DNA of 64,000 nt from Enterococcus devriesei (GTDB lineage Bacteria > Bacillota > Bacilli > Lactobacillales > Enterococcaceae), in the NCBI RefSeq assembly GCF_001885905.1, contig NZ_JXKM01000005.1, positions 1 to 64,000 on the forward strand, given 5' to 3'. Positions 52,841 through 61,478 of the stretch are shown in pieces (position 1 is the stretch's first letter; the number at the start of each line of letters is the position of its first letter). The position numbers were made by a program, and so were the translations under genes. The notes beneath the pieces were generated by a model that worked only from the letters and a program-made list of their open reading frames with translations, had not been told where the DNA came from and searched no databases.

Positions 52841-52851
52841 GTCCTGATTGA

Positions 52852-54051
52852 CTATCTCAAAATATCGATCAAGTCTTTTTTAGCTGCTTCAGAGGCAGGC
52901 ATGACAGAAAATAGCAGACCTATTGCGCTTGAAACACCGACAGCCAACGAGACAGTAAATAGATCCACGGACACCGAAATATCCATCATTTTACCGATTC
53001 CATAAGCCACCGCCATTCCTAACAGATAACCAATAATTCCGCCGACTAACGTCAAGGTCATTCCTTCTAATAAAAATTGCAGGCGAATTGCGCCTCGCGT
53101 CGCACCCAGGGCACGGCGAATTCCAATTTCTTTGGTTCGTTCAGAGACCGAGATATACATCATATTCATCACACCAACCCCGGCGATAAATAAAGAAATA
53201 CCCGCAACTGCACTAATGAAAAGCGTGATACTGCTTAATACTTGACTGATTCCGTCAGTCATCATCGCCATATTGGAGACTTGATACTCTCCCTGCTGTC
53301 GCATCGCTCCAGCTTCTTGCAATTTTTTGATAGCTTTATCCGCGACTTTATTCAACTGACTACCACTGGCTAAAGTTAAGACCACCGAACTTGTGTATTG
53401 CTCATTGCCAAAAAAGTGGCTGTAGGTTTGACGAGGAATTTGAATTTTAGCTTCTCCCATCGAGAACATGGTCTCGCCCTCACCAGATGGAAAAACCCCA
53501 ACGATCGTAAAGACTTGATTGTCTAAGTTGAAGCCACGACCCACCGCAGCTTTCGCTGAGCCAAATAAGTCTTTGGCTAAGGAAGAATCAATGGTCACGA
53601 CTTTGCTTTGTGTTTGATTATCATACATCGAGATCGAGCGGCCATAGCGAACCGCTTTGCCCTTTTTAGCAACGACGGCGATACGATAGTTTTTCGTCTT
53701 ATCTTTGACCTGAACATCCTTATAAATATAAGAAAGATCATTTTTGGGATAGGCAACCGCTTCGACGCCTTCGACATTTTTCAACAAACTAAAATCAGAA
53801 GCTTGGATCATATCGATGTTGGAGGAATAAAGGGCGTCATTTCCCGGAACAAAATCAATATTCACTTCTAATTTTTCCGAATCATTTGCCGTCAAACTTT
53901 CGATTGTGTCTCGTTCAAAGCCACGCCCTACCGACAAAATAGCGATTACTGCAGCAATTCCAATAATTATCCCAAACATCGTTAACGCACTGCGTTTTTT
54001 ATTTTTAAAAATAGAGCCTAAGGAAGAGCGCCAATTCACATAAAATTTCAT
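52852..54051 (-). CDS. MacB/YknZ-like ABC transporter permease
   Basis: Four-helix MacB-type permease: N-terminal helix (about 21-44), a large extracytoplasmic MacB_PCD domain (45-270), and three C-terminal helices with ERTKEIGIRRALGATR, the coupling-helix motif that contacts the ATPase. 399 residues. Such proteins drive extracytoplasmic mechanotransmission, exporting peptides or toxins without moving them through the membrane channel. Start overlaps the ATPase stop. Confidence 0.9.
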   Translation of the reverse strand: MKFYVNWRSSLGSIFKNKKRSALTMFGIIIGIAAVIAILSVGRGFERDTIESLTANDSEKLEVNIDFVPGNDALYSSNIDMIQASDFSLLKNVEGVEAVAYPKNDLSYIYKDVQVKDKTKNYRIAVVAKKGKAVRYGRSISMYDNQTQSKVVTIDSSLAKDLFGSAKAAVGRGFNLDNQVFTIVGVFPSGEGETMFSMGEAKIQIPRQTYSHFFGNEQYTSSVVLTLASGSQLNKVADKAIKKLQEAGAMRQQGEYQVSNMAMMTDGISQVLSSITLFISAVAGISLFIAGVGVMNMMYISVSERTKEIGIRRALGATRGAIRLQFLLEGMTLTLVGGIIGYLLGMAVAYGIGKMMDISVSVDLFTVSLAVGVSSAIGLLFSVMPASEAAKKDLIDILR

Positions 54052-54734
54052 GCTTCAATCACCGCCCTGTCTTCAGTGATCGCTCCGTCTCTGATACGAA
54101 CGAGCCGGGTACAATAAGGAACAACTTCGGGATCATGAGTTACTAAGAAAATCGTCGCCTGATCACGGCGATTTAATTCCTTAAACAGCTCCATAATTTC
54201 ATTGGACGTATGGGTATCCAAAGCTCCCGTCGGTTCATCCGCGATAATGAATTTCGGTTGATTAATCAGCGCGCGGGCGATTGCCACCCGCTGCTGCTGT
54301 CCACCAGACAGCTGCCGGGGATGTTTTTCCGCCTTATCGGCAATCCCAACTTTTTCCAATACGGCCATGACTTTTTCTTTCGTTTGATGAAAGCCGTAGC
54401 CATTATAAAGTAACGGCAGCTCGACGTTTTCATAAACGGTATAATTTTCAATCAAGCTAAAATTTTGAAATACAAAACCAACCATTTGATTCCGGGTTTT
54501 TGACAAGCGATCATCCGTCGTAGCCACCAGATTTTCTTCTTCAAATAAATACTGTCCTTCAAATTTTGTATCGATGAAACCTAATAGATTGATCAGCGTT
54601 GATTTTCCAGAACCAGAAGGACCCATGATCGCGATCATTTCTCCGGCATCCGCTTTTAAGTTGATATCTTTTAAAACATGGAGGGATTCTTCATCGTTAC
54701 GGTAATATTTATTAATATGCTTAAGTTCGATCAT
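54048..54734 (-). CDS. MacB/YknY-like ABC transporter ATP-binding protein
   Basis: LolD/MacB-class ATPase with Walker A GPSGSGKST (about 38-46), LSGGQQQRVAIARALI, Walker B FIIADEPTGALD and switch His in LVTHD. 228 residues. It begins one base after the adaptor gene stop and overlaps the permease by four bases, so the three are tightly coupled. Confidence 0.94.
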   Translation of the reverse strand: MIELKHINKYYRNDEESLHVLKDINLKADAGEMIAIMGPSGSGKSTLINLLGFIDTKFEGQYLFEEENLVATTDDRLSKTRNQMVGFVFQNFSLIENYTVYENVELPLLYNGYGFHQTKEKVMAVLEKVGIADKAEKHPRQLSGGQQQRVAIARALINQPKFIIADEPTGALDTHTSNEIMELFKELNRRDQATIFLVTHDPEVVPYCTRLVRIRDGAITEDRAVIEA

Positions 54735-55952
54735 TTAATCCACCGCCACTTCCTGACCATCTCTTAATGACTTGTCTGGATTAGAAATAATTTTGTCTCC
54801 ATCTTTGAGGCCATTTTTTAATAGGAAGTAGTCGCCTTGATTCTCTGCTTGAACCGTCACTTCTTCTACCTTGCCTTTGCGATAGGCAAAGACGTATTGG
54901 GTTTCCCCGGTCTTTCTCACGGCTTTTTTAGGCAAACGAATCTCATTTAACGGCAAGACAACCTGAACATTGTAGCCATATTGTAAATTTTCTGCCGGCT
55001 TTACGATAAAACTATAGTTGGATACCGAGCTCGCCGTGCTGCCAGCTGCTCCAGCTTGCCCAGCGGCCTCACTTGCTTGGTCCGGCAGCTTGTTGATATG
55101 CGTAATTGTTCCGCCGATTTCTTGATTCGTTGTAATCGGCTTAATCGTAACTGCCGCATCTTGATGAACCTGTGGATAATCATATTCCGAGGCTTTGGCC
55201 TCGATCGTCACATCATTACTGACAACTTTTACAACTGGAACAGACGGATCATTTTTTCCTTTTTCATTGATGTAGGCAATTCCCGCGGTTGCACTTGTTA
55301 CCGTTGAACTGACCTTTCCACGAATTGTATTGACGCTTTGATTAGCCGAACTTAACTCCACATTCGCACTTTCTAGCGCTTGTCTGGCTTGTACAACGGC
55401 ATCATTTGCTGCATCCACACTACTTTCATACTGTGTTTTCTCTTGCTGGTATTGCTCTTTTTTTGCTGCGCCGTCTTCGCTATTAGCATCCGTATTATTA
55501 TAATTCGTCGTCGCAGTATTTAATTTTTGCTGTTCTTTGGCTTGCTTGTCTTGGGCGATTGCTAACATTTCTTGCGCGTTGCTAACTGCTAAATAAAGCT
55601 TGTCTAAATTCGTACTTTGCTCGTCCGCTTGCTCTTGATACTCATTGTTGGTATAACTTAGCAAGACAGTCCCTGATGCGACCTCTTGCCCGTCTTGAAT
55701 ATTTATTTCAGAAATCTTTCCTAAGGTTTGATCAAAATAATAATCCTGTGTGTGGGTTGCTTGTACGATTCCGTTAAAGGTCAACGGATCGGATTTTTTT
55801 AATACGACTGTTTGATACCCACTGCTTGCTTCATTTTTAGTTGACTTCATACGCGAGTAAACGAAAGCTCCGATAAATAATACTAAAACCAGTACCCCCG
55901 CGATAATACTCCAACGGATTCTTTGCTTCTTTGTTAATTTTCTTTTTTTCAT
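54735..55952 (-). CDS. HlyD/YknX-like efflux adaptor
   Basis: Membrane-fusion-type adaptor: a basic N-terminus, one membrane anchor (about 12-30), a lipoyl-like half with DGQEVASGTVLLSY, a long coiled coil (about 100-215, rich in Gln/Ala/Glu) and beta-barrel domains ending KNGLKDGDKIIS. 405 residues. It partners the downstream MacB-type ATPase and permease. Confidence 0.9.
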   Translation of the reverse strand: MKKRKLTKKQRIRWSIIAGVLVLVLFIGAFVYSRMKSTKNEASSGYQTVVLKKSDPLTFNGIVQATHTQDYYFDQTLGKISEINIQDGQEVASGTVLLSYTNNEYQEQADEQSTNLDKLYLAVSNAQEMLAIAQDKQAKEQQKLNTATTNYNNTDANSEDGAAKKEQYQQEKTQYESSVDAANDAVVQARQALESANVELSSANQSVNTIRGKVSSTVTSATAGIAYINEKGKNDPSVPVVKVVSNDVTIEAKASEYDYPQVHQDAAVTIKPITTNQEIGGTITHINKLPDQASEAAGQAGAAGSTASSVSNYSFIVKPAENLQYGYNVQVVLPLNEIRLPKKAVRKTGETQYVFAYRKGKVEEVTVQAENQGDYFLLKNGLKDGDKIISNPDKSLRDGQEVAVD

Positions 55953-55955
55953 CGA

Positions 55956-56429
55956 CTATTCCTCTGGCTCTGCTTTGAATAAATGGACAATCACTAAAAT
56001 AGCAGGTAACAAGAAAATTAATTGAAAGACCATCCCAACAATCGTCGTAATCAAAGAAATATCCATTCCCTCTACTTCCATCTTCGGTTGCATCATAAAA
56101 GCAATAGCTGCGCCAAGAATACTCCAGCCAATATTGATATAATAAGGTAGCTTAGTCGGTGCGATCTGATCCGCCAATTTTTTATTAGCAATAAAATAGA
56201 AAATAACTAAAGCGATTGAAATCACTAACGAAAGAATTGAAATGGTCTTCACTAGTGGATTATTCAAATAATCAAACATTTGTTGACCATAATCTCCCAT
56301 CACTTTATAATCACTCAATTTGGGATTTAGTGACTTAGGCAACCCAATTACTCCTGTTACAACTGACAACAATCCTAAAATAATTAAAATCATATTCCAC
56401 GTCTTTGCTTTTTTCAAATGCTTTTCCAT
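55956..56429 (-). CDS. Four-helix membrane protein, YknW-like by position
   Basis: A 157-residue protein with four hydrophobic segments (about 13-31, 60-82, 95-118 and 128-150) and short loops. I do not recognise the family from sequence. Its position as first gene before HlyD-, ATPase- and permease-like genes copies yknW-yknX-yknY-yknZ of B. subtilis, where YknW helps assemble the exporter. An analogous role is inferred from order only. Confidence 0.65.
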   Translation of the reverse strand: MEKHLKKAKTWNMILIILGLLSVVTGVIGLPKSLNPKLSDYKVMGDYGQQMFDYLNNPLVKTISILSLVISIALVIFYFIANKKLADQIAPTKLPYYINIGWSILGAAIAFMMQPKMEVEGMDISLITTIVGMVFQLIFLLPAILVIVHLFKAEPEE

Positions 56430-56707
56430 CTAATCACTCCACTTCAACTATTTTCATTACTTTATGAAAGTCATACGACAACCCTAAAAGATAATTTCAT
56501 AAAATAATTAATATTATACTACTTGCAGATAGCCCATTAAAGATGATTTCAAAAAATTGTTCATTTTATCACAAAATAATGATTAAAAAATAGCGAGGCT
56601 GTTTGCAGAGTTTCACTAAAAAAAATTGACAGCTTTTTAAGACTGGATTGTCTGTAGAAAAATTCATCCAATCAATGCCCTATCGTTAATTACTCTTTTG
56701 CCCTCGT
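56430..56707 (-). promoter_or_regulatory. Upstream region of the exporter operon, with promoter-like -10
   Basis: AT-rich non-coding stretch. On the minus strand TATAAT (56513-56518) lies about 85 bases before the first gene with a weak TTTAAT as -35. No repeat, hairpin or coding signal stands out in the rest; it ends at the tRNA terminator. Confidence 0.4.
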
Positions 56708-56754
56708 AAAAAAATAGAGTTGATGAACCGCCGAAGGCTGATTCATCAACTCTA
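56708..56754 (-). terminator. Terminator of the tRNA-Glu transcript
   Basis: TAGAGTTGATGAATC-A-GCC pairs with GGC-G-GTTCATCAACTCTA around TTCG, followed by seven T on the minus strand, 10 bases after the tRNA 3' end. Confidence 0.95.
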
Positions 56755-56763
56755 ATACCCTTA

Positions 56764-56835
56764 TAACCCGTACGGGATTTGAACCCGTGCCTCCGCGCTG
56801 AGAACGCGGCGTCTTGACCCCTTGACTAACGGGTT
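56764..56835 (-). tRNA. tRNA-Glu (anticodon CTC)
   Basis: A 72-base cloverleaf: acceptor AACCCGT/ACGGGTT with discriminator A, D arm GTC...GAC with GGGG in the loop, anticodon arm CCGCG/CGCGG with loop TTCTCAG (anticodon CTC, codon GAG), and T arm CGGG/CCCG with GTTCAAATC. The body resembles glutamate tRNA of Firmicutes. CCA is not encoded. A TATACT -10 (56853-56858) precedes it. The first pair is A-T, while Glu tRNAs normally have G-C. Confidence 0.92.
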
Positions 56836-56938
56836 GTTTTAACACATTGAAAAGTATACTGCTAAATTATTTTTTTAGAAAGTGTTTTGCCTTTTTTTTC
56901 TTTGATTTTCCATATATGCGTTTATTTATTCGTTTATG

Positions 56939-56966
56939 TTGTTTATATAGTTATTAAGTGTATAAT
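56939..56966 (+). promoter_or_regulatory. Sigma-A promoter for the ccpN-like operon
   Basis: TTGTTT (56939-56944), 16-base spacer, perfect TATAAT (56961-56966), about 68 bases before the start codon. Confidence 0.7.
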
Positions 56967-57033
56967 AGATTGTGTATTCAAGTTTCTGATTTACCCCTTC
57001 AAATAAATTACTCAGAGCTTACTAGGAGGACTT

Positions 57034-57663
57034 ATGAATCTATCACAAAGGCAAGAAAAAATCATCGAGATCGTAAAACGTGAGCAGCCTTTAAGCGGTG
57101 AAAAAATCGCCGAGCACTTAGAGATTTCACATGCTACTTTACGAACAGACTTATCCTTCTTGACGATGGCTGGTATTTTAGAAGCCAGCCCCAAAGTCGG
57201 CTATACCTATACAGGTGTGGGAATCGAACAATTTTTATTCGACAAGATCTTTTCGGTAAAAGTGGAAGAAATTATGTTATCGCCGCTTTTGACCCCACAA
57301 GACACGTCGATCCACGACGCGATTACGAATATGTTTATGTATGATGTCGGTTCCATCTATGTGACGGATAAAGAACAACAGCTGGTTGGTCTATTGTCCC
57401 GCAAAGATCTATTACGCGCATCCCTCAACAGCAATCTGCAAAATACGCCAGTAGCTGTCGTAATGACTCGAGCGCCTCATTTACAGACTTGTACCAAGGA
57501 TTTTACCATTTTAGAAGCGGGCGCTCTCCTACTTGATTATCAAGTCGATTCGCTGCCGGTCGTTAGTGAAGAAAATCCGAAAAAAGTCATTGGCAAGATC
57601 ACAAAATCACGAATTTTTAATTATATTATGCAGCAAGCGAAACAAACGGAAACCAATCGATAG
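57034..57663 (+). CDS. ccpN: CcpN-type transcriptional regulator (HTH plus two CBS domains)
   Basis: Repressor of gluconeogenic genes in Bacillus. An N-terminal winged HTH (about 1-60, SGEKIAEHLEISHATLRTDLSFL) is followed by paired CBS domains (about 78-200) that could bind ADP/ATP. 209 residues, with AGGAGG before the ATG. It is followed after 12 bases by the PPDK regulatory protein gene and then by fbp, the same functional association as ccpN-yqfL in B. subtilis. Targets in this organism are not known; fbp could be one. Confidence 0.92.
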   Translation: MNLSQRQEKIIEIVKREQPLSGEKIAEHLEISHATLRTDLSFLTMAGILEASPKVGYTYTGVGIEQFLFDKIFSVKVEEIMLSPLLTPQDTSIHDAITNMFMYDVGSIYVTDKEQQLVGLLSRKDLLRASLNSNLQNTPVAVVMTRAPHLQTCTKDFTILEAGALLLDYQVDSLPVVSEENPKKVIGKITKSRIFNYIMQQAKQTETNR

Positions 57664-57674
57664 GAGCGAAAAAA

Positions 57675-58487
57675 ATGAAAAAAAGTGTACCATTATATAT
57701 GATCTCTGATTCAGTCGGTGAAACCTCTCTGAAGCTAGTCAACGCTGTTACGGCACAGTTTCCTACTGTGGAATTTGATTTGTCTTACCGCTTTCCATTT
57801 ACGAAGGATGAAGCAGAGTTAAAAAATATTTTAGGTGATGCGTTGAAGGACAGCGCTGTTGTCGTGACGACTTTAGTTAGCGACAACTTATCTCAAATCG
57901 TTTCTGACTTTGGTGAACGAACTGGCTTGCAATACATCAACTTAATGGCACCTTTTATGGACATCGTTCATCAAAAAACCGGTGTTGCGCCGCTAAAACA
58001 AGCTGGTGTGGTCCACAAGCTGAACAAAGAATACTTTGATCGGGTTGCGGCGATCGAGTTTGCGGTTAAATACGATGACGGAAAAGATGCCAAAGGCTTT
58101 TTGGAAGCCGATCTCGTTTTGTTAGGCATTTCTCGGACTTCTAAAACACCATTGAGTATGTATCTTGCTAACAGCCGGCTAAAAGTAGCGAACTTGCCTT
58201 TGATTCCTGAAGTGCCACTGCCGGAACAAATCAAAAACGTCCCTAAAGAAAAAATCATCGGACTAGTGATCGAACCTAATGTGCAGCAGAAAATTCGAAC
58301 TAGTCGGCTGGCTTCTTTAGGACTGGATGAAAATTCTCGCTATGCAAATATTGATCGAATCAAAGAAGAAGTCGATTATGCGCTAGGTGTTTATGATGAG
58401 CTAGGTGCCTTCACTCTTGATGTCACTAACAAATCGATTGAAGAAGCAGCAACATTGATTTGTGAGCACTTAGATAATTCTTTGTAA
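57675..58487 (+). CDS. Pyruvate, phosphate dikinase regulatory protein (DUF299)
   Basis: Bifunctional ADP-dependent kinase and Pi-dependent pyrophosphorylase that inactivates or activates PPDK. The P-loop GISRTSKTP (151-159) and the N-terminal SDSVGETS segment (11-18) are intact. 270 residues. AGGAG precedes the ATG. Its presence predicts a PPDK elsewhere in the genome; in B. subtilis YqfL is needed for CcpN activity, which fits the pairing here. Confidence 0.93.
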   Translation: MKKSVPLYMISDSVGETSLKLVNAVTAQFPTVEFDLSYRFPFTKDEAELKNILGDALKDSAVVVTTLVSDNLSQIVSDFGERTGLQYINLMAPFMDIVHQKTGVAPLKQAGVVHKLNKEYFDRVAAIEFAVKYDDGKDAKGFLEADLVLLGISRTSKTPLSMYLANSRLKVANLPLIPEVPLPEQIKNVPKEKIIGLVIEPNVQQKIRTSRLASLGLDENSRYANIDRIKEEVDYALGVYDELGAFTLDVTNKSIEEAATLICEHLDNSL

Positions 58488-58502
58488 ACTTAGGAGGCTG
58501 TT

Positions 58503-60452
58503 ATGCTATCTACCCGAGATAAGTATTATCAAATGTTGGAAAAGGAATTTAGTACGAAAGAGGCGATCATGACTGAACTGATCAACCTCGAAGCCATCAT
58601 GCATCTGCCAAAAGGCACTGAATTATACATTAGCGATATCCACGGCGAATTTACGGCCTTTGATCATATTTTACGAACAGGTGCTGGAAATATTAAAGAA
58701 AAAATCAGTTTGCTGTTTCAAGATCGTCTGACCGAACATGAAAAAGATAAGCTGACGATCCTAGTCGCTTATCCCCGCGAGGCGCTTTCTGACGATGCAT
58801 TTTTCGCTTACCGTGATTGTTCATGGTATCGCAAAAAAATTCGCCAGTTATTGGAATTACTAGCCTTTTGTTCAACCAAATACACCCGTTCAAAGGTTCG
58901 TAAAGCCTTGCCAAAGCAATACGCATATATCATTGAAGAATTAATGTACACAGATACGATTTATTCGGATAAGGCCGCCTATTTTGATCAAATCTTGACC
59001 CATTTATTGGATTTAGAGCAAGGTAAACCCTTCATTACTGCCCTGTGTCAAAGTATCCAACGTTTAGTCGTCGATCATTTGCATGTGGTAGGTGATATTT
59101 ACGACCGTGGTCCGGACGCTGATAAAGTAATGGACAAACTAAATCAACACCCTTCCGTCGATATCCAATGGGGCAATCACGATATTTTATGGATGGGCGC
59201 TTACGCCGGTTCACGGGCTTGTTTACTGACGCTGTTGCGTATCGCAGCTCGCTACAATTACCTATACGAAATCGAACAGGCCTACGCATTGAATTTGCGA
59301 CCGCTCTTTATGTACGCCGAGGAACATTATCAAAAAAATCCGATTTTTACGCCGAAGGAAAAAAACAGCAGTGAAAATTACTCGATCGAAAGTCTCGATA
59401 GCTTGGAAAAAGTTCATCAAGCTTTATCAATCATCCAGTTTAAATTGGAAGGTCAATTGATCAAGCGTCACCCTGAATTTGAGATGGAGGATCGCTTACT
59501 GCTGGAAAAGATTGATTTTGAAAAGGACACGATCCAACTGTCAGGAAAAGAATATCCCTTACAAGGAAGCTGCTTCCAAACATTGCAAGAGGACCCTCAT
59601 GCGTTAACGGAGAAAGAAGAATATGTAGTGGATATGCTGCTGACCTCCTTCCAACAATCCGCAAAAATGCAAGAGCACATGCAATTGCTGTTGGAAAAAG
59701 GCGGTATGTATCGCGTTTACAATCAGCATTTATTATTTCATGGCTGTTTACCTTTAAAAGCAGACGGCTCCTTTCTTCCGTTAAAGACCGAAGGCAACGA
59801 ATATGCCGGCAAAGAACTGCTGTTGTTCTTTGATGAGCAGATTCGAACAGGCTGTCAAAATCAGCAAAGAGATAGCTCCGAAGCCGATTGGATCTGGTAT
59901 TGCTGGACCGGAAAAATCTCACCGCAATTCGGTAAAAGTGCCATGACGACCTTTGAACGCTATTTTATCGCTGATAAAGAGACTCATAAGGAAATCAAAA
60001 ATCCTTACTACAAGTTTCGCGATACCCGAGAAACTTGTCAGATGATTTTAGAAGAGTTCGCCTTGTATTCACAGAATTCTCGGATCATCAACGGCCACAC
60101 ACCGGTGAAAGTTAAAAGTGGCGAATCACCAATCAAAGGCGACGGCATGCTTTTTGTGATCGACGGTGGCTTATCGAAGGCCTATCAAAAGACGACCGGG
60201 ATCGCCGGCTACTCACTACTGAATAATTCTTATGGATTTCAATTAGTCACCCACGATCCCTTTGAATCAATCACTAATCTTTTAGCCAAAAAAGCCGATG
60301 AAACATCATTGAAGCGGGTCATTGACCGAGAACTGACGCGAGTTCTAATCAAAGATACGACCGTCGGAGATAGTTTAGAAGAACAAATCGAAAATTTAAC
60401 TGGTCTGCTTCACTATCAAGAAAAAAATGACAAAACCAGCGGCACTAATTGA
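58503..60452 (+). CDS. fbp: Class III fructose-1,6-bisphosphatase
   Basis: Removes the 1-phosphate from fructose-1,6-bisphosphate in gluconeogenesis. The metallophosphatase motifs of the Firmicutes-specific class III enzyme are intact: ISDIHGEF (about 43-50), VGDIYDRGPDADKV (about 197-210), WGNHDILWMG (about 222-231) and INGHTPVK near 545. 649 residues, normal. GGAGG precedes the ATG. As third gene after ccpN and the PPDK regulator it makes a compact gluconeogenesis control cluster. Confidence 0.96.
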   Translation: MLSTRDKYYQMLEKEFSTKEAIMTELINLEAIMHLPKGTELYISDIHGEFTAFDHILRTGAGNIKEKISLLFQDRLTEHEKDKLTILVAYPREALSDDAFFAYRDCSWYRKKIRQLLELLAFCSTKYTRSKVRKALPKQYAYIIEELMYTDTIYSDKAAYFDQILTHLLDLEQGKPFITALCQSIQRLVVDHLHVVGDIYDRGPDADKVMDKLNQHPSVDIQWGNHDILWMGAYAGSRACLLTLLRIAARYNYLYEIEQAYALNLRPLFMYAEEHYQKNPIFTPKEKNSSENYSIESLDSLEKVHQALSIIQFKLEGQLIKRHPEFEMEDRLLLEKIDFEKDTIQLSGKEYPLQGSCFQTLQEDPHALTEKEEYVVDMLLTSFQQSAKMQEHMQLLLEKGGMYRVYNQHLLFHGCLPLKADGSFLPLKTEGNEYAGKELLLFFDEQIRTGCQNQQRDSSEADWIWYCWTGKISPQFGKSAMTTFERYFIADKETHKEIKNPYYKFRDTRETCQMILEEFALYSQNSRIINGHTPVKVKSGESPIKGDGMLFVIDGGLSKAYQKTTGIAGYSLLNNSYGFQLVTHDPFESITNLLAKKADETSLKRVIDRELTRVLIKDTTVGDSLEEQIENLTGLLHYQEKNDKTSGTN

Positions 60453-60468
60453 TGCTGCTGGTTTTTTT
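60432..60468 (+). terminator. Terminator overlapping the fbp stop codon
   Basis: AAAACCAGCGGCA pairs with TGCTGCTGGTTTT, followed by a T run. The stop codon lies in the loop. Confidence 0.88.
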
Positions 60469-60494
60469 ATGTATAGTAAATTCGAGGTGAAAAC

Positions 60495-61436
60495 ATGATT
60501 TCTGCATATATCAATATCTTTTTTATTTTTGTCTTGATGTTTATCGGCTATTTGCTGACTTACAAGCAATGGTTCTCGAATCAAATTGGTGATGCTTTTT
60601 CAAAACTTGTTTTGCAGATTGCACTGCCTTGCAACATGTTTCTGACGATTACCAAAAATTTTTCGCGCGCTGAATTTTTGCACTTAGTCGGCGGAACGGT
60701 GATCCCGATCCTTTCGATGCTGCTGACCTTTGTGATCAGCTTTCTCTATCGGCGGCTCTTTCGCATCACGCCTGCTCGCAAAGGAATTTTCTCCACGATG
60801 TTTACTTGTTCCAACACTATTTTTATCGGTCTGCCGATTAATCTGGCGATCTTTGGCGAGAAGTCGGTGCCTTATGTATTGCTTTACTACATCGTCAACA
60901 CGACGCTATTTTGGACAATCGGTATTTATTTGATTGCACGAGACAATCCCCAAATCGAACAAGCGACCGTCAATTTCCATCTGTTGCCGATTTTAAAAAA
61001 AATCTTTTCACCCGCCTTACTAGGCTTTCTAATTGGTTTATGTGCGGTCCTTTTAAATTTTCAGCTGCCAAGCTCAATCGCGACCTTCCTCGCCTACTTG
61101 GGAAATTTGACGACGCCCTTGTCGATGTTTGTGATCGGCATCATCGTTTATAATGTGGGGATCAGAAATCTGACACTGAATAAAGATATCTTAGGAGTGC
61201 TGATCGGTCGTTACGTGATCTCTCCTTTAGTTGTCTGGCTTTTAGGACTGTGGATTAGCGTACCGCCCTTGATGCTTTCGGTCTTTATTATCCAAGCCGC
61301 CATGCCGGTACAAAATTCCGTACCAATTCTAGCCCGTTCTTACGATGCGGATCAACCCTTTGCCGCCTCCGCGTTAGGCTATTCGGTGCTGTTGTACCTC
61401 GCTTATATCCCTCTATTATTGAAATTGTTATTATAA
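60495..61436 (+). CDS. AEC-family transporter (auxin efflux carrier/malate permease-like)
   Basis: Secondary transporter with ten membrane helices in two inverted repeats, with the family pattern ALPCNMFLTI in helix 2 and MPVQNSVPILARSYDAD near the C-terminus. 313 residues. Bacterial members move organic acids such as malate. GAGGTG precedes the ATG. It lies just after the gluconeogenesis cluster but behind a terminator, so co-regulation is only suggested. Confidence 0.85.
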   Translation: MISAYINIFFIFVLMFIGYLLTYKQWFSNQIGDAFSKLVLQIALPCNMFLTITKNFSRAEFLHLVGGTVIPILSMLLTFVISFLYRRLFRITPARKGIFSTMFTCSNTIFIGLPINLAIFGEKSVPYVLLYYIVNTTLFWTIGIYLIARDNPQIEQATVNFHLLPILKKIFSPALLGFLIGLCAVLLNFQLPSSIATFLAYLGNLTTPLSMFVIGIIVYNVGIRNLTLNKDILGVLIGRYVISPLVVWLLGLWISVPPLMLSVFIIQAAMPVQNSVPILARSYDADQPFAASALGYSVLLYLAYIPLLLKLLL

Positions 61437-61437
61437 A

Positions 61438-61469
61438 AAAGCCTTCGAGTTTGTCCTCGAAGGCTTTCG
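61438..61469. terminator. Bidirectional terminator between the AEC gene and glyS
   Basis: AAAGCCTTCGAG pairs perfectly with CTCGAAGGCTTT around TTTGTC. Confidence 0.92.
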
Positions 61470-61478
61470 TCTTATCCT

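Noticed and set aside
59461-59922. Open frame of 153 codons on the minus strand
   Set aside because: Wholly inside fbp on the other strand, no start signal, Arg/Ser/Leu-rich shadow composition.
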